Of a stretch of 64,000 nt of DNA, positions 10,716 to 22,655 are shown one piece after another. Every line of letters begins with the position of its first letter. The stretch's first letter is position 1. The notes beneath the pieces were generated by a model. The model did not search any database and was not told the origin of the DNA. It saw only the letters and a program-made list of their open reading frames with translations. The translations under genes and the position numbers were made by a program. The stretch covers positions 161,549,980-161,613,979 of the forward strand of contig OX457057.1 of assembly GCA_949752795.1 (NCBI GenBank), read 5' to 3'. The DNA comes from Hyperoodon ampullatus (Eukaryota > Chordata > Mammalia > Artiodactyla > Ziphiidae).

Positions 10716-13700
10716 AATCTGTTATTTTTTAAACATCTTTATTGGAGTATAATTGCTTTACATTGTTGTGTTAGTTGCTGCTGTATAACAAAGTGAATCA
10801 GCTCTACGTATACATATATCCCCATATCCCCTCCCTCTTGCATCTCCCTCCCACCCTCCCTATCCCACTCCTCTAGGTGGTCACAAAGCACCGAGCTGAT
10901 CTCCCTGTGCGATGCAGCTGCTTCCCACCAGCTATTTGGTAGTGTATATATGTCCATGCCACTCTCTCACTTCGTCTCAGCTTATCCTTCCCCATCTCTG
11001 TGTCCTCAAGTGCATTCTCTACATCTGTGTCTTTATTCCTGTCCTGCCCCTAGGTTCTTCAGAACCTTTTTTTTTTTTTTTAGATTCCATATGTATGTGT
11101 TAGCATACGATATTTGTTTTTCTCTTTCTGACTTACTTCACTCTGTATGACAGACTCTAGGTGCATCCACCTCACTACAAATAACTCAATTTGGTTTCTT
11201 TTTATGGCTGAGTAATATTCCATTGTATATATGTGCCACATCTTCTTTATCCATTCATCTGTCAATGGACACTTAGGCTGCTTCCACGTCCTGGCTATTG
11301 TAAATAATGATGCAATGAACATTGGGGTGCATGTGTCTTTTTGAATTATGGTTTTCTCAGGGTATATGCCCAGTAGTGGGATTGCTGGGTCATATGGTAG
11401 TTCTATTTTTAGTTTTTTAAGGAACCTCTATACTGTTCTCCATAGTGGCTGTATCAATTTACATTCCCACCAACAATGCAAGAGGGTTCCCTTTTCTCCA
11501 CACCCTCTCCAGCATTTATTGTTTCTAGATTTTTTGATGATGGCCATTCTTACTGGTGTGAGGTGATACCTCATTGTAGTTTTGATTTGCATTTCTCTAA
11601 TAATTAGTGATGTTGAGCATCCTTTCATGTGTTTGTTGGCAATCTGTATATCTTCTTTGGAGAAATGTCTATTTAGGTCATCTGCCCCCTTTTGGTTTGG
11701 GTCGTTTGTTTTTTTGATATTGAGCTGCATGAGCTGCTTGTATATTTTGGAGATTAATCCTTTGTCAGTTGCTTCGTTTGCAAATATTTTCTCCCATTCT
11801 GAGGGTTGCCTTTTCGTCTGGTTTATGGTTTCTTTTGCTGTGCAAAAGCTTTTAAGTTTCATTAGGTCCCATTTGTTTATTTTTGTTTTTATTTCCATTT
11901 CTTCCACCCATAGGAGGTGGGTCAAAAAGGATCTTGCTGTGATTTATGGTATAGAGTGTCTGCCTATGTTTTCCTCTGAGGGTTTTATAGTGTCTGGCTT
12001 TACATTTAGGTCTTTAATCATTTTGAGTTTATTTTTGTGTATGGTGTTAGGAAGTGTTCTAATTTCATTCTTTTATGTGTAGCTGTCCAGTATTCCCAGC
12101 ACCGCTTATTGAAGAGGCTGTCTTTTCTCCATTGTATATTCTTGCCTCCTTTATCAAAGATAAGTTGACCATAGGTGTGTGGGTTTATCTCTGGGCTTTC
12201 TATCATGTTCCATTGATCTAGATCTCTGTTTTTGTGCCAGTACCATACTGTCTTGATTACTGTAGTTTTGTAGTACAGTCTGAAGTCAGGGAGCCTGATT
12301 CCTCCAGCTCTGTTTTTCTTTCTCAAGATTGCTTTGGCTATTCTGGGTCTTTTGTGTTTCCATACAAACTGTGAGATTTTTTGTTCTAGTTCTGTGAAAA
12401 ATGTCATTGGTCGTTTGATAGGGATTGCATTGAATCTGTAGATTGCTTTGGGTAGTATAGTCATTTTCACAATGTTGATTCTTCCAATCCAAGAACATGG
12501 TATATCTCTCCATCTGTTTGTATCATCTTTAATTTCTTTCATCAGTGTCTTGTAGTTTTCTGCATACAGGTCTTTTGTCTCCTTGGGTAGGTTTATTCCT
12601 CGGTATTTTATTCTTTTTGTTGCAGTGGTAAATGGGAGTGCTTCCTTAATTTCTCTTTCAGATTTTTCGTCATTAGTGTATAGGAATGCAAGAGATTTCT
12701 GTGTATTAATTTTGTATCCTGCTATTTTACCAAATTCACTGATTAGTTCTAGTAGTTTTCTGGTGGCATCTTTAGGACTCTCTATGTATAGTATCATGTC
12801 ATCTGTAAACAGTGACAGTTTTACTTCTTTTCCAATTAGGATTCCTTTTATTGCTTTTTATTCTCTGATTTCTGTGGCTAAAACTTCCAAAACTATGTTG
12901 GATAATAGTGATGAGAGTGGGCAACCTTGTCTTGTTCCTGATCTTAGTGGAAATGGTTTCAGTTTTTCACCATTGAGAACGATGTTGGCTGTGGGTTTGT
13001 CATATATGGCCTTTATTACGCTGAGGTAAGTTCCCTCTATGCCTACTTTCTGGAGAGTTTTTATCATAAATGGGTGTTGAATTTTGTCGAAAGCTTTTTC
13101 TGCATCTATTGAGATGATCATATGGTTTTTCTCCTTCAATTTGTTAATATGGTGTATCACATTGATTGATTTGCATATATTGAAGAATCCTTGCATTCCT
13201 GGAATAAACCCCATTTGATCATGGTGTATGATCCTTTTAATGTGCTGTTGGATTCTGTTTGCTAGTATTTTGTTGAGGATTTTTGCATCTATGTTCATCA
13301 GTGATATTGGCCTGTAGTTTTCTTTTTTTTTGTAACATCTTTGTCTGGTTTTGGTATCAGGGTGATGGTGGCCTTGTAGAAGGAGTTTGGGAGTGTTCCT
13401 CCCTCTGCTATATTTTGGAAGTCTGAGAAGGATATGTGTTAGCTCTTCTCTAAATGTTTGACAGAATTCACCTGTAAATCCATCTGGTCCTTGGCTTTTG
13501 TTTGTTGGAAGATTCTTAATCACAGTTTCAATTTCAGTGCTTCTGCTTGGTCTGTTTATATTTTCTATTTCTTCCTGGTTCAGTATCGGAAGGTTGTGCT
13601 TTTCTAAGAAATTGTCCATTTCTTCCAGGTTGTCCATTTTATTGGCATAGAGTTGCTTGTAGTAATCTCTCATGATCCTTTGTATCTGCAGTGTCAGTTG

Positions 13701-13737
13701 TTACTTCTCCTTTTTCATTTCTAATTCGCTGACTGGT
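10716..13737 (-). mobile_element. 5'-truncated cetartiodactyl L1, ORF2 C-terminal half plus 3' UTR
   Basis: A 3 kb L1 on the minus strand. The 3' UTR (10716-11080, 'ttggagtataattgctttac') is of the cetartiodactyl type. ORF2 remnants are read in pieces: 12858-13673 (reverse transcriptase, with [13 protein letters not shown] and [14 protein letters not shown]), 12018-12797 and 11428-11925 (C-terminal domain). Frameshifts and stops separate them. The catalytic FADD box reads FTDD at about 12788-12800, so it is inactive. The 5' end is truncated at about 13737. Confidence 0.92.
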
Positions 13738-14299
13738 AGTATGTGAGGCCAGGAGGTCTCTGGTGGTCTAATGTCCTGAACTTGGCTCTCCCACCTCAGA
13801 GGCTCAGGCCTGACACCCGGCCAGAACACCAAGACCCTGTCAGCCATACGGCTGGAGTGCCTTCAGAGTTGGAGAAGCTGTCCTGCAGTGGCCGTTCTTC
13901 TGCGCTGAACATTAGAATCACCTGCTTCTTCCTTGTTTTGCTCCAAAGGCAGTGTTCCACAAAGAAAAACAGTAGCCTTGAAAATAGTCACAGCTCTGAG
14001 ATGGCTTTTTTTTTTCCTTTGTGCTTAGCCGGGTTTCACTTGCTCACAGGGGGCTACATGCAGAGGCCTTGCGCCTGGCTCTTCCGACCAGAGTTCTTAG
14101 TGTGGAATGGCTGCTGCCAGCACCTCAGCTCAGGCGGGTGTGTGCAGAAGTTGGGTGAAGGACACTGCATCCAAGATGGCATCTGGGGGCCGTGTCCCAC
14201 ATTAAATCTTTACAATGTTTAGTGGGAAAATGCCACCATGCAAGATCAAAGAACCTGGGATTTAGATATCAGATGACCAAAATAAGATCATTTTCGGGG
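13738..14299. other. GC-rich non-L1 sequence at the L1 5' junction
   Basis: Begins abruptly where L1 homology stops, with 'ctctggtggtctaatgtcct' and a GC-rich stretch. It holds a 159-codon open frame (13743-14222) that I do not recognise, without a convincing start context. It may be pre-existing genomic DNA or an unnamed repeat. Confidence 0.4.
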
Positions 14300-14475
14300 A
14301 CATGGGGAGTTGCTAATCCACGGGGTTAAAACCTCAGTAACACAGCTAAGTTCTAGGGATCTGCTGTACAACATGGTGCCTATAGTTAACAATGTGCTAT
14401 TGTCCACTTGAAAAATCTGTTTAGAGGGTAGACCTCCTGTTAAGTGTTCTTACTACAATTAAAATTTTAAATTCA
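14300..14475 (+). mobile_element. Old L1 3' end fragment
   Basis: 'ctagggatctgctgtacaac', 'tgcctatagttaacaatgtg' and 'tgttaagtgttcttactaca' match L1M 3' UTR ends. Confidence 0.7.
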
Positions 14476-14840
14476 GTTGCAGTAGTCAATCAGCACCCTA
14501 TTTATTTAAAATAAAAATGATTTGCTAACACAATAGTTCTCAACTCCTCATTCCCAGGCCAGTGTTTCCGAGGGATAAAACGCTCCAGTCTGTCACAGTG
14601 GCTCACGTAACTGTGCGTGGGAGGGAAAGTGGGGGGTGGGGATGGTGGGCTCTGTCAGATGAGGCAAAGGACGAGGAGGTGGGCAGGCAGGACCAGGCAG
14701 CAGGAGTAGTTTGAAAAAGTTGGACAGCAGCCTCCTCTAACCCCTCCCTGAAGAACCATCACTTTAAACTTTAAAGCTTATGGTGAGAAAGTTCAGGGCA
14801 CGGTGTGTAGTTTTTCTTGTCGTTGGGACTATCCTCCTGC

Positions 14841-14975
14841 ACAGTAGTTCTCGGCCCTTTCTGCTCATTGGAACACCTGGGACCAATAAAACCAGAACCT
14901 TTGGAGGATGATGTGGTCCAAGCTGGGGACGTTTTTGAAAACTCCTTCAGGTGATCAAAACACAAGGCCAGGATG
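14841..14975. mobile_element. MER5-like hAT fragment
   Basis: 'cacagtagttctcggccctt', 'attggaacacctgggacca' and 'ccttcaggtgatcaaaac' keep the order of MER5-type non-autonomous hAT elements (agtggttctca ... tcacctgg ... caggtgat). Confidence 0.55.
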
Positions 14976-15929
14976 GCGAACTGCTCCCCTTCCTGTGGGC
15001 TCTGTAATGTCGGTAACGGTCAGTCATGAGCATTTTATATTTCCGTGTGAATCTTTAATTTAACCTTTGCCATCTAACAAGTTTAAAGCTGGTGGCGGTT
15101 TCCCTGCTCGTTTCTTTAGTTGCAAATCACTACACTGAATTCAAAACAGGAAAACCTCACAATATTAATCTTCCAAGTCAATATATTCTTAGAAAGTATT
15201 AATGGCATAAAAGTCACCAAAAACTAAAAAGGAGGTTCTTGGTAAGAAGAGTAGATTCTCTGGTGTCTTTCATTTTGCTTTTGCCCCTGGAGGCCATTAT
15301 TTGGCACCATACGTAGCGCTGTCACAAGCCTGCCCCCCCCCTCATTACACAACTCAATTTAGCCCCAACTGAGAGGCCACCACAAAGTCCACAAAAGCAG
15401 TTTATGTCCAAATTAATATATTAACCCTGAAGAACACTTTTAAATCAATTTCTTTTGTCTGAATACTGAACTGGAGTCTGTGGTGCTGAAAGAATTTTCT
15501 GGAAAATAAGATGGGAAGTCAGAGGTGAGGCTCCAAGAGTAAAGAATGATAAACTAAAAGGAGCCAATTTGGTAAATCAAATTTTTCTGAGAGACGGCTA
15601 AGAGGCTGGTTGCTGAGAAGCTGAAAATGTTGAACTTAAAAAAATTTTTTTTTTTTAATTTTGGCACTTTCTTTCACAAGCCAAACCAGGAAAATAACCA
15701 AATATGGTTTGTGCAGAAGAGTGACCTGGACAAAATATCTCTGGTTCTTCTACTACTCAGTTGTCTTATCTGAAGGATGTGCTCTTTATTCAATTCGAAA
15801 TGCAAAGTTTAAATGGGCTGTTTGCTCGTATTTGATTAGACTCTTCCCAGTAATGCCTTCTGTTTAATAGATATTCAGAACATAACCTTGTAGAAAAGAG
15901 ATCAAGATTTCAATTGACCTTAATTATAT
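14976..15929. other. Intergenic, nothing recognised
   Basis: AT-rich, with short A/T tracts and a C-run at 15332-15341. No supported gene or repeat. Confidence 0.45.
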
Positions 15930-16200
15930 CTTATTCTCTGTCCTGTATACTTATTCACTCAATAAAATGTACTGAACATCTACCACCTGCCAGAAAAGAC
16001 ATGAAGGTGGCTTGGCCTAAGGTGGTGGCAGTAGCTCCACAGAGAAATAGAAGGACTGGTGAGTATTTAGGGGTAGAATTTGACAGCTCTTTATGATGGG
16101 CTGGATGTGGGACGAAGGGCAGGGAGCAGTCAAGAATGATTCTACTCCTAGGTTTATATCTGAGGCAACTAGGGGATGGTGGCAGGGACACCAGGGGTGG
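15930..16200 (-). mobile_element. L2 fragment
   Basis: 'gtactgaacatctaccacct', 'ggtggtggcagtagctcc' and 'gggctggatgtgggacg' fit the antisense L2 consensus, in the same order as in the 7265-8805 element. Confidence 0.5.
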
Positions 16201-16471
16201 AAGTGGGGGGGCAGGGAGGAGGGCAATTTTCTTCTTCAAGAATGTGTAGGGTGGGTTTGAGTCACAGACTCTTTAAAAACAGGGAACAATTTTGTACGAA
16301 CATGCACTTTCTGGGGAGACAGTCCTCAGTGTTTGGCATTTATTTAAAATAAAGTTAATGACCCCATAAATGGTTAGGGATCACTGATGCATAGCATATA
16401 GAACTTGGAAATTCTTAAACATTACATTCAGGTCAAACAGATGGTTCTGCCAAGTTGTTCAAGCAAATGGT

Positions 16472-16827
16472 TTTGTTTTTTTTTTTAATGTAAATCTTCT
16501 CATGTGCCACAATCACATTCTTGGTAATGACAGGGAATATTTAAAAAAAATTTTTTTTAAATTTTTTGGCTGTGTTGGGTCTTCACTACCGCACACAGGC
16601 TTTCTCTTGTTGCAGCAAGTGGGGGCTACTCTTCGTTGTGGTGAGGGGATTCTCACTGCGATAGCTTCCCTTGTTGCGGAGCACGGGCTCTGCAGTGCAG
16701 GCTCAGTAGCTGTGGCGCACGGGCTTAGCTGGTCCACGGCATGTGGGATCTTCCTGAACCAGGGATCGAACCCATGTACCCTGCATTAGCAGGTGGATTC
16801 TTAACCACTGCACCACCAGGGAAGTCC
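16472..16827 (-). mobile_element. CHR SINE, long form, with apparent 3' transduction
   Basis: tRNA-Glu-derived CHR SINE on the minus strand (head at 16827, 'ccaccagggaagtcc' on the plus strand). The target-site duplication aagcaaatggt is at 16461-16471 and 16828-16838. Between the A/T tail of the SINE (about 16541) and a second poly-T tract (16474-16486) lie about 54 bp of non-SINE sequence inside the duplication. Confidence 0.88.
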
Positions 16828-17409
16828 AAGCAAATGGTCTTTAATAAGACTATGTCTCAAGAGTATTCTATGCTTATGATCTGGTACAAGAACAAGGTAG
16901 CATCAGTGAGCGTTAATTTCATTCAACTTAGCCAAGAGACTTGATAAAAATTCTGTAGAACTCTAGAATTTATAACAAAAACTAATCTCCACAATAAGTT
17001 GAATGACTTTGTAAATCTGAAAAGATTCTAAGCAAAGCCAGTACAGAATGCTGGTTTATTGATAATTACATGTTTGCTAGAACTGATTTGGCTTTTATTG
17101 TAAAACTCACCATTTTTCTCTTAATGCAAGTTTTGAGGCAACTTTGCTGAGCCTCGTCAATCTGGGTAAAGTCAACTGTTGGGTCAATTCCATGTAGAAA
17201 CCAAATAAAGACCAAAAAGTTTTGGTGGAGTTATATTTCTGAATCCAGACAGTTTAGCAAAGATAAATCTGCATCAACTGCAGAAAAAGTTGTTGAAGAA
17301 TAGTCTACCTGATCATAAACAGTTGTTCCACTGCCTAAAATGTGAGATGTAAGAAGGATGTTATCACTTAACTATAGCCAAATGTTCTACCCCTCTCCTC
17401 TCAATTCGA

Positions 17410-17500
17410 TTAAGGTGGTGGCAGTAGCTCTACAGAGAAATAGGTGGACTAATGAGACATTTAGGAGGTAGAATTTCACAGCCCTCTTCCCCACTCCAGA
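17410..17500 (-). mobile_element. Second L2-like piece resembling 16015-16090
   Basis: 'aaggtggtggcagtagctct' followed by 'agagaaataggtggact' is nearly the same as the piece at 16018. It is either an independent L2 fragment or a small local duplication. Confidence 0.4.
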
Positions 17501-19574
17501 TGAGTACAGGAATGTTGTTACTTTTAAAATTCAGAAAAGAAAGGATAAACTTGTGGCTCTGGCCCATATCATGTATGTCTATTTAAGTTTCATCCTTCTA
17601 AGCAAAAGGAAAGACCAGTATTTGTTAAGGAGGGAGGTATTGTGAGGAGGAAATATGGAACATCCTATGGGGATATATTTTGCCTAATAGTATTCTAAAT
17701 GGTTCATACACAGTTTTATTTAATTGACAGGTATTGTCATATACATGGTATGAGAAGAGATTTTTTCATCAGAACATACGAGTAACAACACTGTAGCAAC
17801 AGGACGCTTTTGTCAAGGAGTCATTTATTGTAGTAAGAAATGAACTGAGCTCAGTCTTTGGTTTCTACCTGTGGTCCTGTGGAATGACAGATTAAGGAAG
17901 AGTTTGTACCAAACATCACTTAAATGGAGTTGAGAACCACCTGGAAATACTCTGCTCGAGGCAGAAGAGCTACTGCAGCAGACTCTGAATGTGGAACCAG
18001 GAAATCAAGGAAGTGACTGAAAGAGCACTGAATTACAGTCACAGCAAGATGGGACTAGGTTTGGAATTCATGTGTGGAATAGTCTCAAAAGAGAATTTAA
18101 GAAAGTGGAAGATGGCTTAGAAGGGTTTGATCCGTTGCTATGAAGAAGAGAAAGAAAGCAAGTCTTTGAAATGTGGCTGCCGGGTACTTAAGAAAAGGCT
18201 CCAGTGTGAATGAGTCTCCAATTTCATGGAATAAAAGTATTTACAATACAGCAAAGGTTTACAAAGGCCAAACTACTTGAAGAATAAAGAGGTCATGCCA
18301 AAAATTAAGACATATATTTTGGTCAAGAAGAATGTCAAATATTTGTTTTCACAACTACACAAGGAGATTTTGTATTTTACTCAACTAAGCTCTTTGGGTC
18401 ACATATTTAAGTGACATTTTCATTCCTGCAGGATTATCACAACAAAAACTATAAAAAAACCACCTAGACATTTTTGACAAAACAAATTCCATCTTCATAA
18501 ATATTTAAATAAATCAAACAAAATGCTGTTACAAACTCCAAAGATTAGGCTAATCGTAATTATTTGAGCCCAATAACTTCCCATTAGTTCCATAACATAA
18601 GTTTAGAAGGCAGAAATAAAGTAATATTTTGGTTTCCTCATCAAATTATTTATCTAAATTGCACCAAGAAGCAATAAGCAAGTAAACATTGTTTCCTATA
18701 TAACCATTTTTCCATGAACTAAAAAACATTAAAAAAAATTTAACAGAAATATAAAACAAAGTTTACACCAAACAGAAAGATAAAAGCATTTCCTGAAATC
18801 TATGCTTATAACCAAGAAAATTTAGCTATGAATAAATTCTCTACTCAGTTTTGGGGTATGTCGAACACTCAATTTCATGTGAAAAGTGGCACACAATGAT
18901 AATTCTAAATTTAGAGAAGTCCTTGCCTGAGAAGTTAAAACAATTTCTGTCTATGTGGTTAAGAATGGCAGAGTTTAAAGTATTCTGGTTCCAAAAGGCT
19001 AATGACACCAAGAACTTACTAGGCCAATTGGTGACTGACTAAATGAGACAAATGACACCTGTTAGGAACAGGGCTGCGTTCAAAGCACATGGACAAATTT
19101 AGCTGACAGGCACCTTGGTTGGCATCTTGGAAAATGTCAAGATCTGAATGAGCCATCAGAAATGAAAACTTTTAAATGTCTTAGTGATGGCTCCTAAAAA
19201 TTATGAATAATGTGGCACTGTATACATAAGTAAAATGAATTTAATTCTGAAAAGATACCAGAAGTTTGTTAGAAAGGCCTTGCTACCTAGTATAAATGTT
19301 AATAGGAAGCCTCAGAAGGACTGCTCTGTAAGATTTTAGTTTCTCACCCCCGAAGATGCCCCCCACCCCGATTCAGATTCTTCAGCTGTATAACTGGCCC
19401 ACTGTTAATCTATCCACATTCAAAAATATGAGATCTTTGTAAATCAATCCCTCTCCCCACCAACACCAGGGGCCGCTCAGCTATCTATCAGAACCGCCAT
19501 TCTTTTGGACTTATGCCCAAACTGTGTCTTCTGGCATCAAATCATTTACATGACACAAGATGGTGTTGCAATAT
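17501..19574. other. TDRD5 downstream flank, nothing recognised
   Basis: AT-rich; no recognisable repeat, RNA gene or supported open frame. Confidence 0.45.
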
Positions 19575-19730
19575 TTTCCTGTGGAAAGGGCCCTGAGGAG
19601 CTAGGAGTCAGCAGAAATGGGAATTTAAGCTGTGTGACCATAGGCAAGTCAGTCTTTCTAGGTTTCAAATTTCCTCATCTGAGGTCCCTTCTACACCAAA
19701 ATTCGATAATTCTAAGTCTTTAGGTTAGAC
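19575..19730 (+). mobile_element. MIR fragment
   Basis: 'agctgtgtgaccataggcaa' followed by 'tttcctcatctgaggtccct' is the MIR core order. Confidence 0.6.
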
Positions 19731-22383
19731 ATAGTCTGACTGCAGGCAGAAGTCTCTAGTTATCCCGATACCTTGAAATGGACAACTGGCATCTCAAATG
19801 TGTGAGAGTGAGAGGGAAAAGGCATGGCTCACTCAGCTGGAATGGCCCTCTTTTGATATCCCATGGTGTGTTTTTGGATGGGAGAGGGGTACTGGCACAA
19901 GCCACTGGAGTTAAAACCTGAGTGGCTAATAGTAAAGCCACTCTCTCTTCCACCCCTAAGGAGTTTACAACCAGGATTCTCCTGTGTGTTCTCACCCCCA
20001 TTCCCTCAACACACACCTCAGGCCCCCACTTCCCAGTCAACATTTCTTGGGGACCGTCACTACTTCTAATAGATCCTTAACACCAAAAATATGGGGGGGG
20101 GGCTGCTCTAAGTATAGTAGATATCAACCCATCTTTTGACAATAAAATATAATTAACCCTAAACCACGAGCATCTCCCGATCTTTTGAACATTTCTTATT
20201 GCTATTCCTGCCCATATACAGAAACCTATTTATTCATTTTCAAATGATCTATTAAATTTGTTTGATGCTTTGAGCTATTTCAGTTAACTATCAAACAAAG
20301 CACACCTTTTGGGAGAAGGAAGGGAAACATATTGGCAGATTGGCTGTCCTAGTCAAAGTCAAGTAGTCAAAACGTACGAGCCTCCAAAGGTTCATTCTTC
20401 ACTCTGCTAATTCAAATAGGATCTTAACTATTCATTACTAAATAGGCTTCTGTCAAAGTGTGTTGACACTCATTAGTTTGACATGGATCTGTCCAAATGA
20501 TTCTCTATCTGGCCATTTGCAAATGGATAGGATTCTGAAAGAGCCTTATTAGCACAGTGATTCCATTATCCCCATCTAACTGGCAAAGTGTGAAATTAGT
20601 TGCTGTCAGGTTACCCAGTGTTGGTAGAGTTCCTGCTGGTAGTTTTGTGCCGGTACAGAGAGGGTTATAGTTTGACCTACTAAATATGTAAATACTGCTT
20701 CTACCAGATTCACCCTTCCGGAAACCCAATGATTGTCCATCTGGAGAAGTGATGAATATAACTCAATATTCTGGGTTTCTTCTCTAAAGAATGAATTCTA
20801 AGAAGCATCATCCAAAATGAATTTTCTTCTTTAGAAACAAATTGTGGATAATTATCTAAACTTATATGAAAAACAGCTTTTCCAGTTCATATCACGGTTG
20901 AGTATCACATACGAAATTTAACTGTCATGTGATATTTAACTGTTCATTGACCCTCCATATAACTCTTCAACTGTCTTCTCCAATAAAGATGTCTGATGGA
21001 AAATCACAAAAACCCAAATGGGAAACCTGTTCTTTTCGGGTCAACTATCACTGATGTTTCCAGACTACAGATTTTTGGTCAATTAGTATACCATCATTCT
21101 TATAGATATATTGGAATTAAAGGTAAATGTGGATTTTAAAATTTTACTGCATTTAACATGTTTTCTCTAAGATCTTTAAACCAAAACACTCAGTAGTTAG
21201 AGACTTTGGGTTAAACTTTGTTTCATGATCACTTCATTCTAAGAAAGAAGTTTCAACCAGTAATACTCTACATTTAAATGCACTCTGATATTTACTCTCA
21301 TCTCACTCCCTTCCTCAGTGGACATTTTGCTGATTAAGTAACTGAGAAGGAAAGAGGAGACATTCCTTATTGTAGAAAGAGAGAAAAGAACTAGGGGCCA
21401 GCTCTGCCATTTAACGCCAAAACAGGAGGCCTTAGAAGAGGGGCTAGAAGGGTGAGAACCTAGTTATACGCAGCGTGCCAGTAATTCACACCTCTTTCTC
21501 TGATTTTACCACTAAGAAATGCTTCTGTATTGGATTTTTTACATTTGGGTATAAGTCTGGTATTTTATCACAAAGAAATCTGTATCACTCACATTCTTTA
21601 ATTTCACCTTTCAGTCTTTTCTCCTGATGGTTTATACTATGAGCTAAACAGAACGTCACATAATAAACTGGACTTCAGAGAACATAATGTTACATAAATG
21701 CTTAAACAATACCACTGTTCAACTACTGTTACATTAAGACTCCAGGGAACTATGATGACTTACAGAGATGGCTCAGCTAAGTTTCAACAATCGGTCTCTA
21801 TAATTTTGTTGTTAGTCTTCAAGAAATTGCCTATATTGAAAGATAGCTTAATATTTTTTAAATGTAAGAGGGTTCACATGACCAAAGCTTCATGGTGTGG
21901 ATTTTCTTACTGATCCTAGTATTTCAAAGAAATAATGATGGTAAAGATTGGAGTCCTAGATTCTCTCTATGATATAGAAGTTTTCAAATGAGAAAAGGCA
22001 GCCTTAAAATTCAGACATCCTTTTTCTGGAGATAGGGATGTGAGAATTTTTGTCTTACTACATATGGATCACAAAACATTAGTTTTTCAGTTTACGTTTA
22101 TCAGTCATGATATATACAAGAAAAACATTTATAGAAACACAAAAACTCCTTTAAACTACTACGTTGAACAAAGGTGAACAAAACCATACAGAAAAAGAAA
22201 CATCCATAAAAATGAAAATTAACATTAAACATCAATACTTACACAACAAAGTGGACTGTTCGCATAACGAAGCTAACGAAGAGTCACACAGAAAGACAAA
22301 AGCATCAACTAACAAAATACTACTTTGTCTCAATACCTCCTTCTTCTTTTGGCCTGGGAGGTCACCAGGCCCTAAGCATCTAG
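19731..22383. other. TDRD5 3' flank or possible long 3' UTR
   Basis: No repeat recognised. An AATAAA on the minus strand at 20229-20234 could end a long TDRD5 3' UTR. A 10-bp inverted repeat (tttgtttgat / atcaaacaaa) lies near 20259-20300. A G-run at 20092-20102 is notable. Confidence 0.4.
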
Positions 22384-22389
22384 TTTATT
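22384..22389 (-). promoter_or_regulatory. TDRD5: Possible TDRD5 polyadenylation signal AATAAA
   Basis: The plus strand reads tttatt, so the transcript carries AATAAA beginning 19 nt after the TGA. If used, the 3' UTR would be only about 40 nt. Another AATAAA on this strand lies at 20229-20234, so a longer UTR is equally possible from sequence alone. Confidence 0.35.
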
Positions 22390-22407
22390 TTTTTCCTCCC
22401 TGCTCTC

Positions 22408-22655
22408 TCATGCTTCCATCCTTTTCACACTGGGGTACCAGTGCAGGAGGCTCCTGGATGTGGCTAGCCGTGCAGCAGCTCCTAAGGCAGCAGTGGCTGT
22501 GCTTCGAGGAATGTAGAGCTTCTGAGAAATCTGGTGCTCAGGAGACAAAATCAAAGACAGCTGGTCCATGGCTCCCTGACTCTTATCTTTGAACACTGCA
22601 ATAGCATGGCTACTAGAAAAATCTTCATTCTCTAGGCTCTCTGGAGAGCTTTCCA
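22408..22655 (-). CDS. TDRD5: TDRD5 terminal coding exon w11 and stop
   Basis: 248 nt: two bases of the split Val, 81 codons and TGA at 22408-22410. The acceptor is TTCTTTTTCAG. The protein ends [18 protein letters not shown], then [21 protein letters not shown] in two adjoining blocks. These residues are nearly identical to human TDRD5 as I recall it, so the extreme C-terminus is under strong constraint. The Ala-rich [14 protein letters not shown] segment could form a helix. The 3' UTR follows at lower coordinates; its end is not certain. Confidence 0.96.

Noticed and set aside
12858..13673. A 271-codon protein with reverse-transcriptase motifs as a host gene
   Set aside because: It is L1 ORF2, frameshifted from the downstream parts and with an altered catalytic box.
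22164..22592. A 142-codon plus frame
   Set aside because: It is antisense to the TDRD5 terminal coding exon and its intron side; the minus frame is clearly the real gene.
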